Origin: Hofstenia miamia
Taxonomy: Eukaryota > Xenacoelomorpha > Acoela
Assembly (NCBI GenBank): GCA_004352715.1
Contig: SCFE01000011.1
Location: 119,732 to 183,731 of the forward strand
Reading direction: 5' to 3'
DNA: 64,000 bases
Numbering within the stretch: position 1 is the first letter of the stretch; every line of letters begins with the position of its first letter. The notes below the pieces were generated by a model. That model was not told the DNA's origin, made no database searches, and saw only the letters and a list, made by a program, of their open reading frames with translations. Made by a program: the position numbers and the translations under genes. Shown here piece by piece: positions 9,181 through 21,010 of the stretch.

Positions 9181-12177
9181 ATGTCTAAAATTGACGGGGA
9201 AACATTGCACCCCTATTTCATGGCAACCACAAAAATGCGGCACAATGCGTTCGAGAAATTGTCTCCAGAAACGAAAACATTAATTAGGAAAACTGCCAAA
9301 ATGGAAGGGAGCATTCTGCCAATTCTACTAGATGCAGACAATCGTCCAAAAGTTAACATATTAATCAGCTACCCACAAGAACTAAATGAAACAATTGATA
9401 GGCCATACATGAGAAGCACAATCCACATGACATTTAATGAAGATTTCACATTGGAAACAGCGCAAGCACTCATGGCATACAAAGAACAGATAGAAAAGAT
9501 CCCGGAGATAAATTTAGACGAAGAAAACTTAACAATCATACACGTGTTAAGAGAAAAGGAATACAACAAGCATTTACAAAAACAGATTGACCAAACAGTA
9601 CATATGGTGAGAGTACAACAGACAAGAATAGTGATTATAGTAATGAGAGAAAACTTGGAAGAATTACCAAAATATCTAAAAGATTTGGTTCAATGGACAG
9701 AAGGCTTCTTCCCATGGGAGAAGAAAGAGTTCACTATCTCCAAGCTGATTCATTTTGACTTACAAATTGATTATTGGGCGCAGATATATGGAATCATGAT
9801 AGACCATAGCATAGCAATAGATCTGTTCCAACAAACGAAAACAGTAGAAATGCTACAAGGAAACGAAGGATTAGAAAAAGCCATGACACTATTCATCAAG
9901 TGCAGCATGACGCAACGCCAAGAGCATCTAAAAGAAATCCAAAACATCTGGGTGAATATGAAATTGCAGAAAAAGATAGATGAATCATGGCCAGAAATCA
10001 GAATAGAGGCATCAGCATGCAAATACCACAAAACAGTGGAGATGGTATTGGCAGAGATCAATCGAGCATGCGAGCTGAATACAAAGAAGGATTTCCATAA
10101 ACTTATGTTGGAGGAAAAGAATGCACCAGAAATCAGATATAGGACATCTGCATGGCTTTTGGTGATATTGCTCACAGAAGACAAAGATCTCAGACTACCC
10201 ATAACAAGGAGCCAAAGAATAAAGCTCGCGAAGGCTAAAAAGTTCGAAATCGCATTATCACCAATGAACACGCAGACAAAAAATTGGATATTGAAAGGAC
10301 ATGTCGAAAAAATTGAATCGCCAGATAAAAATGAGAAACCACTGCAGATGATGGAAAAACTACTAAGCAGGCTGATAACAAAGTATCACCCAATGGGAAG
10401 AATGTCGATAGTAGAACTAGCAAACCTTACAGGGATATGCCCAAGTGAGATACAGATATTTGAAGAACCTATGCGGAAGTATATGTGGGGCGCAACATTG
10501 GAGACATGACTAAAACAGCTGCAAAATCAACCTTGGTTAACCACGAAGAAGATAATCAAACGCAAACTAATAAACACTGAGGACGTACGACAATCAATAA
10601 AACAGAAGAATGTGCAACAAGTAATAGATGAGAATATGAAACGCTATGCCAGAAACAGCCCGTGGTGCACATTCACAAAAATAATTAAAAGAGCTGAAAT
10701 GCTAAAGAAAGGTGGAATAACAACACCTGTAGAGATTTGTGAAATGGTGACAAAAACACAACTAGAGATCACTAATGAGGAACTACTATAAACCTCATCA
10801 CAGCTGTTACTATCCCCAAAGACACAAGCAATGATCAATAGAATAAATATTGAAAAATGGGGAGACATGAGCCAAGATAGTACAATCAAATGGATCAACA
10901 CTGATGATGAGTTATTCCTGGTAGAAATAAAAGTAACAAAAGAAAAGAAGGAAATAGCAGAAAGAAACTACCAGAGAATAAGAGAACAGCAAACAGTGGC
11001 AACAATGAAATTAATGTTCACTGAAGCATTCACGCACACAGAAATAGAAGAACTGTTGAAGCCATTCAATCAGATCGCGGTCAACATTGAATGCATCACA
11101 TCCAAAATTGACATACAAGAACGTATACGAATGAAACTAAGCAAACAGGGACTTACACAATCATTTTGGGAGACAATCCCAGAAGCAAAAATGAACTACC
11201 CTGCCACCATTGGATTAGCAACCGCATCTAACACAATGGGCACTTATGATGAAATTGAAAGACTTGTCAATACAAAGATCTTACTATGTACACTGCCAAA
11301 AACAATTGCAATACCTATGGTACTGCCAAGACTCCTGAAGGAGATAAAACCAGAAAAGGCTTTTCTACACAAATATAAATCATACATGAATTCACAACGG
11401 AAAGCTGTAGAAATGACAGAAAGTGAAGAGTACAAGAGAACAAAAAAGATATTGCTAGACAATGATAATAAGGAACGCATTTACATTAAAGGAAACATTA
11501 CCCCAGATCAATTATACACAAGGGGAAAAGCAATACACATTCAACTGAAAGAACTAAGAGATGAAATAGAAAAACGCCAGCCATGGGCAGCCATGTTTTT
11601 TTTGGGAGTTAACGACATCGTGTGGACCAATATGTGGGAACAAAAGTATCGCTACTATGACGTAAGGAAAAGAGTGGAGATCATCACTATGATGTGCATT
11701 GGAAAGAATGATCCTGGCGAGATTTCAGAGCAAGAAGTAGTGGATAACATTAGCTTCTTCTATAAAGATGTAGCAAACACCCGAAGCTTACGAAAGGTCT
11801 TCACTTTCTTTTATCCTAACACACAAATGAGAGCAGACTTAGCTCACACATGTAAAGCTGATGCGCAAATGACACTCTTAATAGCACTAAAAGGCATTCA
11901 CATGTACGAAAAATACTTCAAAATCTTTTCATGAAAAATGAACGAACTGCGGGAGATGACACCTATAGCGGAGAACATCAGAGAGACTTGATTTCTAAAA
12001 TATGCAAATACTGTCACCACTGAATGAGAAGCAGTACTGAAAATGTCAAAGCAATCCAAATATGTGACAATAACATGGGAAGATTCTGAGGCGGAGTCAC
12101 TAATCAGAAAAGCAGACACTCTCATGCACAGGGAGTGACCAGTGCTGTCCATAACGCAAGCTGAGGAGGGTGTGTAG
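9181..12177 (+). pseudogene. G2 ORF3, 998-residue protein of unknown function
   Basis: I do not recognise this protein. The start at ATG 9181 (MSKIDGETLHPYF) is chosen because the same Met opens the frame in G6 (34725). The upstream extension is interrupted in G6. The protein is rich in K, E, I, M and T, looks helical, and shows no signal peptide, membrane segment or Cys-rich ectodomain, so it is unlike an envelope. Landmarks: LLDADNRPKVNILISYPQEL (residues about 49-68), DLQIDYWAQIYGIMIDHS (about 196-213), PITRSQRIKL (about 340) and WEQKYRYYDV (about 820). It carries six stops (residues 443, 537, 918, 937, 949, 986). It ends AEEGV-TAG, the TAG lying inside the 3' LTR. Confidence 0.75.
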
Positions 12178-13320
12178 CATCATCCAAAAGGAATAAGCTG
12201 CAAACAGAGATTAATGACGAATGATTAATAATGATCAGAATTATGATTGTAAAAATTTAGTTAATTATCCTATTCATTTTGTAAATGCAACTAAGTTACA
12301 ATATTGTACACTCTAAGAAAATTACCAGAGCTGATTAAGTAATTTTTGACAAATTGTAACAAGTGAAATTATGCTTATGTAAGAACAGCCATATTGGCAG
12401 AAGAATAATTCAAATTTCAAAATCAGCAGGTACTGAAAACTTTTTTATAAATAGCTGAGAATTTAGAGGAAAATTGATGAACAATAAATTCTTTGGAGTT
12501 TATTTTATTTTCATTCTTCATTTATCTGGTTTGATATTTAATAAAATGTTCAGCTAAGCAAGTTGTGTCGAGTAGTGGCTGGATTCCATCATGGGAGCAA
12601 TTCGAAGGGTCCTTGTGCCAGTCATGAAACCGCACTTATGTTACGGTTAGGAGTTTTTTCGATTCTTGCTTAGTCTGACTATCAATCTATACATGTACAA
12701 ATTTAATAGATGCTTGAAATGGCTGGATAGCCAAACTCTAGGAATATTTATCTATTATTAATAGTAGGAGACTTGACTATAATCGACTGAATAAATGACC
12801 TTACATGTATTGTTATTAAATGTAAGTATAGGAAACTGCAACATATTAATAAATTTCTAAAGCCAGTAATTTTATGGTAATGGCTACTTTAATATTAGAT
12901 AACTGCGTGTCAATGCCCAGTTGCTTTACTTAGCTAATCCAACAAACACTTTACAAAATTGAGTTTAAGTCAGTTACATCTTGACATGAGCGCACGCACT
13001 GAGCTAATGTAGGGTACACATAATTAATTCCAATTGAGCTGAGATAGTGCAGTGGACTACTTCATCAATTGTTCATGAAGGAGGAGAACTGTGTTGTGGA
13101 GATCAGCTTTGGGCAGTAGCCCACAGATGAGTCAATGAGGGAACGTCACAAGGCTTCGTCACCTAAACAAGGATGATAAATACTCAATTAACCTAACCAG
13201 TTAAACAGAGAAGAAATGTTTGGTGGTTTACTACATTGGTAAATCCTCACCCGTCATTTATCAAGTGATAGTTATTAACCATAATACACTGTGCAAATAG
13301 GCCTGGTGGAGGATTTTACA
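12173..13320 (+). repeat. G2 3' LTR (alpha subfamily, 1148 bp)
   Basis: Begins TGTAGCATCATCC and ends GGTGGAGGATTTTACA, an imperfect inverted terminal repeat typical of LTRs. It is homologous along its length to 37718-38878 (1161 bp) and, lacking the first 150 bp or so, to 20013-21010. A purine-rich tract GCTGAGGAGGG sits directly upstream as a plus-strand primer. A promoter and an AATAAA (12483-12488) are inside. No 5' LTR partner for G2 is present, because the 5' part is lost at the gap near 4053. Confidence 0.85.
12389..12454 (+). promoter_or_regulatory. Alpha LTR promoter: CCATATTGGC and TATA box
   Basis: CCATATTGGC (12389-12398) aligns with the YY1-like site of the beta LTRs with changes in the core. 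TATAAATAG (12446-12454) follows, and AATAAA (12483-12488) about 30 bp later may define the R region. In the alpha LTRs at 20013 and 37718 the TATA is AAATAAATAG. Confidence 0.5.
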
Positions 13321-13933
13321 ACATGTATTAAAATAATTGATTGTCAACCAAAGGTTTGATGACCAAAACCTAGGAAATATATTAATACTATTTTAGATCT
13401 AAATTGACGACCCATAAATGGCAGATAAAGTGACCATATATGTACTAAATTATAAATGTAAGTTAGGAAGTTGTTCGAACAAGATATATTTAAACAAGCC
13501 AATATATTTTTGGTAATGGCTACATGTAATATTCAATGAACAACTAGTAACAAGTCAGGTTGTGAATAGATAGAACACTTTCACAAAATAGAGTTTAAGT
13601 CGAGTTGTGCCATGCCTTGAGTACACACTGAGCTAAAGTAGGGTACACATAAACTGTATCAATTAAGCTGAGAGGTGGCACTCAAGCAATGGATGGAATG
13701 GTGAAACTGGATGTGGAGATCCACTTCAGGCAGATGCCCATTAGAGATCATTATGAAGATTACTGCATGGCTTCGTCACCTAAATAGTGAATGGTTAATT
13801 TCAGGTTATATAAGTTAATGGAAGCAACAAGTCAAGCAGTATGCAACAAGTAAATCCTTTCCCACAATAACACAACTAATGTTATACAGTAACATTAGAT
13901 AAACAGTGACAATGCCTGGTAGAGGATATTACA
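13321..13933 (+). repeat. Beta LTR, 3' half, abutting the alpha LTR
   Basis: Plus-oriented copy of the beta LTR 3' portion (compare with the reverse complement of 1-330 and of 48489-49020). It starts without its 5' half directly after the TTTTACA end of the alpha LTR and ends GGTAGAGGATATTACA at 13933. It runs straight into gag coding sequence with no primer binding site or leader, which marks a recombination or deletion joint. Confidence 0.7.
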
Positions 13934-14743
13934 CAAAGTTTAATGGGAAGTTGGACAACTATAAGCTGACATTTCTGGAATGGCTGCAAATGTTCAAAAT
14001 TATGATGGCAGAGAGGAAAGTGAACCAAAGGGCAGCAGTCACAAGGTTCCCACTATATCTAACAGGGGCAGCCTCTCAACATTACTTGCTACTGGAAGCA
14101 TATACAAAACAAAACTATAAATTGCTAATTGGAGATTTCGTAGATTACTACAAAAATGAGAGCTTCAAAAATCAATACTGAATCATATTAAATTCAACAA
14201 AGATGCAAAAGACAGATGATATCCGAAACTATATCCAACAGATAGAATGATTATTGACATTTAGCTTGAGGGGAAATACATACTCAAAGTACTATTTTTA
14301 CCTCACATTTGTAAGGGCATGCCAGAGAACATCCATACACATTTGAAATCAAATGTGACATAGATGATAATTTGTAGAAGATGATCAGGAAAGCTGTAAA
14401 TATACAGGCAATGATAGAGAATAACGTCTGCATCTAGGAGAAAGCAATATGGAGTAAGGAGAAACTGACAGGATTGTGAAATAGCTATAAACCACAAACA
14501 GGGAACACCAAAATGTTCAAGGAAAAGAAGGTGGAGAAGTTCATCAACACAAAAAACAAGGATGGAAAATCAAAGAGACATAAAATGCATGCTTGCAGAC
14601 AGAAAGGGCACAGAAAGGATGAATGTAGAAAGCAAATTAATATGATCAGAGAGGAAGAGGCGTATTATGATGATGAGGACATAATTGAATCTGAGTCAGA
14701 ATTAGTAGAGGACCCCCAAACAACGGAAGAATCAGAAAACTAG
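13906..14743 (+). pseudogene. G3 gag, fused to LTR end
   Basis: The frame opens at ATG 13912 inside the LTR tail (MPGRGYYT) and continues as Gag at KFNGKLDNY and FLEWLQMF, where G6 has KFNGRVDGY. Everything N-terminal to this in G6 (coiled coil, acidic stretch) is missing. The capsid-like part runs to a TGA at 14179-14181. Downstream, frameshifts lead to a damaged zinc knuckle (14585-14628: the first Cys is one base out of frame with ACRQKGHRKDEC). The acidic tail ends at TAG 14741-14743. Confidence 0.75.
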
Positions 14744-15435
14744 TCAGAGCACTGACTCAAAAAAACCAAGCACCTATAATGATCATGATGAACTTGGACA
14801 ACATTAACATGATAATGATAACAATAAATGGAATATTAACGAAGGCAAAAATTGATATGGGAGCAGCGACATCTATAATAACAGATGAGTGTGTAACAAA
14901 ATTGGGATTAAAATGAGAAGATTTGCAATGTTTGAGTAAGAGACTAATTAATTCATCTGGAGAGTACATAGACAACAAAGGCAAGATCAAGGCAGTAAAA
15001 ATTAGAATAGCAAATACAAACTTCGAGCAAACACAAGTAGTAATAGACAACCATAACAATTTACTAATTTATGGGGTGATACTAAGGGATGATTTCCTGA
15101 TGAATAACAGATGTGTAATAAATTATGCTGGTAGAATGATCAAAGTAAGAGAAGAGGAAATTGAAATCAAAGAGCAAGAAGGAAAACCATCAACAATAGT
15201 CTTCAAAATGGAGGAAGATATAAAGCTACAACCATATCAATGGAGAATGCATGGAGTAAAAACAGAAGAAACAATAACAGCAGATATAATGATTTATAAC
15301 AACAAAGGGATCAATTCAAAAAGAGTGTTGATTCCATCAAGCATGTGCACTAAAAAGAACAGCAGAGGAAAGGTCCCAATGCTAAATGCAATGAATTGTA
15401 ATATCAATGTGAAGAAAACAGTATGTCAAATCTAG
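14744..15435 (+). pseudogene. G3 protease
   Basis: The frame lies at -1 to gag. The active site reads AKIDMGAATSIITDECVTKLG, with D-M-G in place of D-T-G. A TGA (14915-14917) interrupts soon after. The rest is intact: KRLINSSGEYIDNKGKI, VILRDDFLMNNRCVINYAGR and the linker to TAG 15433-15435. Homologous to 4720-5290 in G2. Confidence 0.75.
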
Positions 15436-17489
15436 TATCAAAGCTATTTGGAAAGCAATGGAATACATCAATGAGCATAGTAGTTTGTATGGTCTACTCA
15501 AGGACTTACAAAAAAAAAACAGGGGGTAATCCACACTGCTGACTTGAGGGCAAGTGGATGAAAACCATCAGTGTAGCAAGTACTCCCCACAGCTGACTCA
15601 AGGGCAGAGGGATGAAAGCCAAAGAAGAAGACCAGTACAAGATTCCCGAACTATTGGAGGAGGAATACCAACATTTGTGCGGAGCAGAATTACAACAACT
15701 TTGAGAGGTGCTAGAGAGATATAAATGGATATTCAACTATGGAGAGATAAGTGTGGGACAAGAGATAGGTGAAACACACAGGATCATTACAAAAACAAAC
15801 AAGCTGATAAAGTTGCCAGCAAGGCGAGTACCAGAGCAAATGAAGGATGAATACAACAGGATACTCAATGAATTAATTGACATCAAAATAATATGACCCA
15901 GTGAAAGTCCATATGCCACACCAACAGTATTCGTGAAGCAGGGAGACAAACACAGGCTATGTATAGACTTCTGGAAGCTGAATGAAGTAATGAAAAAAGA
16001 TTCATATCCGCTGCTCAGGATAGAGGACATGCTATATGAGGCGAGCAAACACAAGTACTTTACATCAATAGATCTATGCAAGGCGTATTGGCAGGTGAGA
16101 ATGGAAGAGGAAGATATAGAAAAGACGGTGTTCATAACTCTTTATGGCTTGTACAAATGGATATATATGGCATTTGGATTATGTAACACGCCTGCAACAT
16201 TTCAAAGATATATAATGAAAGTGCTGAAAAATAAGAAACACAAGATGGAGGACAGTGTAAATGCATACATCAACAACATCATCATAACAAGTGATATGAA
16301 ACTGGAACACCTGCAGAAATTGGAACAAACACTATCAATCCTATAAAAAGCGGTCCTGAGAATTAATGGAAATAAATATGACATCTTAAAAGAGAAAATA
16401 ATATTTCTAGGACAAGTAATCAAAAAAGGGCGGATATGTATGAAGGAAAATGCAAGAGACATGATCAGGAGAATAGAGAAACCAAACAACAAGAAGGACA
16501 TCTAAAGAATAATGGGTTTCTTCAATTATTACAGGACTTTTATCCCCAACATCACGGGGAAGAATGCCAAGATGACGCAGCTGATGAGAAAGTCAGTACC
16601 ATTCATATGGACATGGCAAGAGCAGGAGGAGCTAGATAAGATAAAAGAAGAACTGTCAAAATTACCCTCCCTCAACACACCAGATTACAACGAAAAATTC
16701 ATATTAGTTTGTGATGTGAGCAAGGTGGCAATAAGAGCAACATTGGGACAAATAAAGAACTCAAAAGAGGTACCCATCCAGTTTTTTAGCCGCAAACTGA
16801 GGGCAAGCAAAGAAAACTATGGCTCTACTAAGGTAAAGATACTCGAACTGATTGATAGTATTAAGAAATTTTGACACTTCCACATTGGTAGAGTACAAAC
16901 AGACAATAGAGGATTGGCCTTGTTAAAGAAGTTCTCTGGGGATAAGTCTGGAATAGTGTCATGGTGGATCGAATACCTAAACAACTTCACATTTACCATC
17001 AAACATAGGAAAGGCACATTGCATAACAACGCAGATTTCTGGACATCATTGCCAGTATACCAGAGAGATGCAGCGAAAACAGACGGAGAGAAGAAGCAAT
17101 TCCAGTTCCTGCCACAAACCAAGTACAAAGGACTGCCTGAGATAAACGTGGAGAAGAAAGGTCAAGCAGTACTACTGATCCTGATGAGGGAAGAGATATC
17201 CGAACAATAAATAGTAGACAAACAAAGAGATGGCATAATTCTCAGTGAAATCATTAAAAAGATAAGGGAACCTTGGAACACTATCCAAAATAACAGCAGG
17301 ATATTACGTACGCTATAAATGGAAAATCAACAATAATGGGCTATTATATGTTGAAGCTGGTAATAACCAGATTGAGATTCCTGACTACTTTAAGAGAGAA
17401 CTAATATGAAAAATACATGAGAAAGGTCATTTGGGAATTACACAGACAGAGAAGACGTTCAATACAAGATTCATAACAACAGAAATGAA
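15436..17489 (+). pseudogene. G3 RT, RNase H and integrase start
   Basis: After a worn repeat spacer (15499-15605) come the RT motifs RLCIDFWKLNEV, SYPLLRIEDML, TSIDLCKAYWQVRMEEEDIE, FGLCNTPATFQRYIMKVL, and AYINNIIITS where the catalytic YIDD has become YINN. RNase H (CDVSKVAIRATLGQ, FFSRKLRAS, 16690-17000) and the start of the integrase zinc domain (IHEKGHLGITQTEKTFN, 17414-17464) follow. Stops occur at 15702, 15894, 16345, 16503, 16872 and 17208. Integrase is cut at about 17489 by a joint into ORF3 sequence. Confidence 0.8.
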
Positions 17490-17645
17490 AGCACACATAT
17501 GGAACGTCATGAGAACTCAAGGGAAGAATCTACTGATAGTGCTCGATGCAAAAAACAGACCAAAAGTGAATGTGATTATAAGCTACCCTCAAGAGATGAA
17601 TGAAACATTAGAGAGACCATACATGCAAAGCACAGTACACACTGG
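17490..17645 (+). pseudogene. ORF3 fragment joined between two pol pieces
   Basis: In the reading frame of the preceding integrase stretch the sequence changes to LDAKNRPKVNVIISYPQEM and ERPYMQSTVH, a clear match to residues about 50-82 of ORF3 (9325-9428 in G2). At about 17643 it changes again to the RT-RNase H connection of another copy. About 155 bp of ORF3 is therefore inserted between two pol segments: a mosaic, not a simple nested insertion. Confidence 0.75.
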
Positions 17646-18901
17646 ACAGATAAGATAAAAGAAGAACTAGCAAAGTTGCCATCATTGAACATGCCCAACT
17701 ACAACAAAACATTTATACTAGACTGAGATGCCAGCAAGGTAGTGATTGGAGCAATGCTGGGACAACTAAAGGATGGCAGGGAGGTACCCATACAGTTCTT
17801 CAGTCAGTAGAAATCAAGCAAAGAGAATTACAGGTCAACAAAATTAGAGATGCTGGTGCTGATTGAGAGCATCAAGAAATTTATGCACTTCCTAATAGGC
17901 TCGCAATTCAGGGTCTGTACAGACAACAGTGGATTGGCATAGCTCAAAAAATTTTCAGGTGACAAATCAGGAATAGTGTCGAGATGGATTGAATACCTAA
18001 ACAATTCACTTTCACCATCTAACATTGAAGAGGAACACTGCATACAATTGCCAACTTCTGGACCATGCTCCCTGTATATCAGAGAGATGCAACCAAGGAA
18101 GACGGAGAGAAGAAACAGTTTCAATTTCTACCACACACAGAGTACGAGGGTCTGTCAGAAATGAACGTCAATAAAAAGGGACAAGCACTGCTACCAATGG
18201 CAATAAAGGAAGAGATATCAGAGTCAGAAATTATAGAAAAACAGAAAGACGATGTGATATTAAGCAAAATCATAAAGAAGTTACAGGAACCAAGTGGGAA
18301 ACTATCAAAATTAACCGTGAGCTACAGATGGAAGGAGAACAGGAACGGACTCCTATACATGGAAGGGCAAACCAATAGGATTGCAATACCAGATTACTAT
18401 AAATGAGAACTAGTAAGGAAGATTCATGAGAAGCGCCACTTGGGCATCACACAAACAGAAAGCACGTTCAATGCAAGGTTCTTCACAACAGCAATATGGA
18501 ATGTCACAGAAGAAATAATTAATAAATGTACAAAATGTCTCCTTCATAACAAACACCATTTTCCAACGCAGAGAACACTGCTAGAAAAGATCATAGTAAT
18601 GCAACCCAACAAGATCATAAACATAGACCTAGAAATGTTGTCAAAAGATGAGGAAGGATATCAGTACTTACTAGTGATGGTGGACAATTTCACCAAATAC
18701 GCAAAGTTAGTCCCAATGAAGAACACAACAAGTGAAACAACAGCTGACATAGTAATGAAAGAATTGATCTTGAAGCTAAGGCCAATGGAGATGATAATCA
18801 CTGATAAGGGGCCACAATTTGAAAGCAACCTGTTCCAAGAGATGGCACATTTACTGGAAGTAATGTGCAAAAGAACAACAGTGTACCATCCACAGGTGAA
18901 T
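17643..18901 (+). pseudogene. G4 RNase H and integrase fragment
   Basis: Opens in the connection domain (KIKEELAKLPSLN), then RNase H with a TGA after FILD, VPIQFFS followed by TAG, and TDNSGLA followed by TAG (17940). The integrase reads GITQTESTFNARFFTTA, CTKCLLHNK (zinc domain), NIDLEMLSKDEEGYQYLLVM, TDKGPQFESNLFQEM and YHPQVN, then enters a gap before the third catalytic residue. DKGPQF keeps the second catalytic Asp. Better preserved in integrase than in RNase H. Confidence 0.8.
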
Positions 18902-19672
18902 NNNNNNNNNNNNNNNNNNNNNNNNNNNNNNNNNNNNNNNNNNNNNNNNNNNNNNNNNNNNNNNNNNNNNNNNNNNNNNNNNNNNNNNNNNNNNNNNNNN
19001 NNNNNNNNNNNNNNNNNNNNNNNNNNNNNNNNNNNNNNNNNNNNNNNNNNNNNNNNNNNNNNNNNNNNNNNNNNNNNNNNNNNNNNNNNNNNNNNNNNNN
19101 NNNNNNNNNNNNNNNNNNNNNNNNNNNNNNNNNNNNNNNNNNNNNNNNNNNNNNNNNNNNNNNNNNNNNNNNNNNNNNNNNNNNNNNNNNNNNNNNNNNN
19201 NNNNNNNNNNNNNNNNNNNNNNNNNNNNNNNNNNNNNNNNNNNNNNNNNNNNNNNNNNNNNNNNNNNNNNNNNNNNNNNNNNNNNNNNNNNNNNNNNNNN
19301 NNNNNNNNNNNNNNNNNNNNNNNNNNNNNNNNNNNNNNNNNNNNNNNNNNNNNNNNNNNNNNNNNNNNNNNNNNNNNNNNNNNNNNNNNNNNNNNNNNNN
19401 NNNNNNNNNNNNNNNNNNNNNNNNNNNNNNNNNNNNNNNNNNNNNNNNNNNNNNNNNNNNNNNNNNNNNNNNNNNNNNNNNNNNNNNNNNNNNNNNNNNN
19501 NNNNNNNNNNNNNNNNNNNNNNNNNNNNNNNNNNNNNNNNNNNNNNNNNNNNNNNNNNNNNNNNNNNNNNNNNNNNNNNNNNNNNNNNNNNNNNNNNNNN
19601 NNNNNNNNNNNNNNNNNNNNNNNNNNNNNNNNNNNNNNNNNNNNNNNNNNNNNNNNNNNNNNNNNNNNNNNN
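18902..19672. other. Assembly gap (771 N)
   Basis: Run of N. G4 integrase runs in from the left, but the right side is unrelated to the expected continuation, so the joint between them is unseen. Confidence 0.95.
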
Positions 19673-20012
19673 GATGCTACACTAGTCCAGAGTATCACCA
19701 AAACTTTTGACGCATATTGAACACCCATAATGTTCTGCCAATTCCTGCTCGTCCTCACAATTATAGCAGTGCCACTAACCAATCCATTCCCCATTTCAAT
19801 ACTCATCACATTGAAATCGAGCATTTAAAATATGCTTTGTCTCAGCAAGTGGCCATGAGGATGGAGAGCAAGCACCACGTGGAGTCTCCTCAGGCCGAAA
19901 TTAACACCCAGCATGTTGTGTATCAGAGAATGGAGAGACAGATGCTAGAATCGACAATTGCTTTGGAACTTCAAATCCAGAAACTAAAAACCACTGTTAA
20001 TAATGCAAACAA
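19673..20012 (+). pseudogene. Unknown coiled-coil coding fragment
   Basis: From 19720 to 20037 one frame is open without an ATG at its 5' end. It has a Pro/His/Asn-rich N-terminal part (IPARPHNYSSATNQSIPHF) and then a Q- and E-rich heptad-like stretch (VYQRMERQMLESTIALELQI). I do not recognise it. It is GC-richer than its surroundings and does not match the gag, pol or ORF3 of this family. It leads without a break into an LTR at about 20013, which adds its last codons. It could be a captured exon or part of another element; the upstream side is lost in the gap. Confidence 0.35.
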
Positions 20013-21010
20013 CCAGAGCCGATTAAGTAATATTTGACAAATTGTAACAAGCAAAATTATGCTTACATAAGAAAAGCCATATTGGCAGAGGATTAATTCA
20101 AAATTCAAAATCAGCAGGTACTTAGAACTTTTAAATAAATAGCTTAGAATTTAAAGGAAATTTGATGAACAATAAATTCTTCGGAGTTTATTTTATTTTC
20201 ATTTTCTTCATTTATCTGGTTTGATATTTATTAAAATGTTCAGCTAAGCAAGTTTTGTCAAGTAGTGGCTGAATTCCATCATGGGAGCGATTAAAAGGGT
20301 CCTTGTCCAGTCATGAAACCGCACTTATGTTATGGATAGGAGTTTTTTTTATTCTTGCCTAGTCTGACTATCAATCTATACATGTACATTAAAACAGATG
20401 CTCAAAATGGCTGGACAGCCGAACATTAGGATTATATCTTTATTACTAATAGTAGGAGACTTGACAATAATCGACCAAATAAATGACTTTACATGTACTG
20501 TTATTAAATGTAAGTGTAGGAAACTGCAATATATTAGATAAATGTTAAAGCCAGTAATTTTACGGTAATGGCTACTTTAATATTAACTTAATGCAGTTAG
20601 TGTCAACGCCCAGTTGCTTTACTTATTCAATCCAACAAACACCTTACAAAATTTTGTTTAAGTCAGTTGTATCTTGACTTGAGTACATGCACTGAGCTAA
20701 TGTAAGGTACACATAATTAGTTCTCATTGAGCTGAGATGGTGCAGCGAACTTAGTCAGTTGCTAATGAAGGAGAGGAACTGTTGGGTGGAGATCAGCTTC
20801 AGGCAGTAGCCCACAGATGATTGATGAGAAAACACTGCACGGCTTCATCACCTAAACAATGATGATCAGTACTCAGTTAACATAACTAGTTATATAGAGA
20901 GGAAAAGTCTAGCAGTCTATTAAATCAGTAAATCCTCACCCGCCATTTATTGAGTGATAATTACTAATGATGATACACTGTGCAAAAAAGGCCAGGTGCA
21001 GGATGTTACA
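20013..21010 (+). repeat. Alpha LTR, 5'-truncated
   Basis: Homologous to 12323-13320 and 37870-38878, starting about 150 bp into the LTR and ending GCAGGATGTTACA at 21010. The degenerate CCATATTGGC promoter site and AATAAA are retained. It abuts an unknown coding fragment on the left and a LINE relic on the right. Confidence 0.8.

Noticed and set aside
9181-12177. ORF3 as an envelope protein
   Set aside because: No signal peptide, fusion peptide, transmembrane helix or Cys-rich ectodomain can be seen in either long copy.
18440-19824. Very long open frames on both strands across runs of N (also 25136-26638, 26877-28787, 27530-28579, 51440-51845, 54037-54638)
   Set aside because: Their length comes only from N being read as coding. 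Only the real bases at their ends were annotated.
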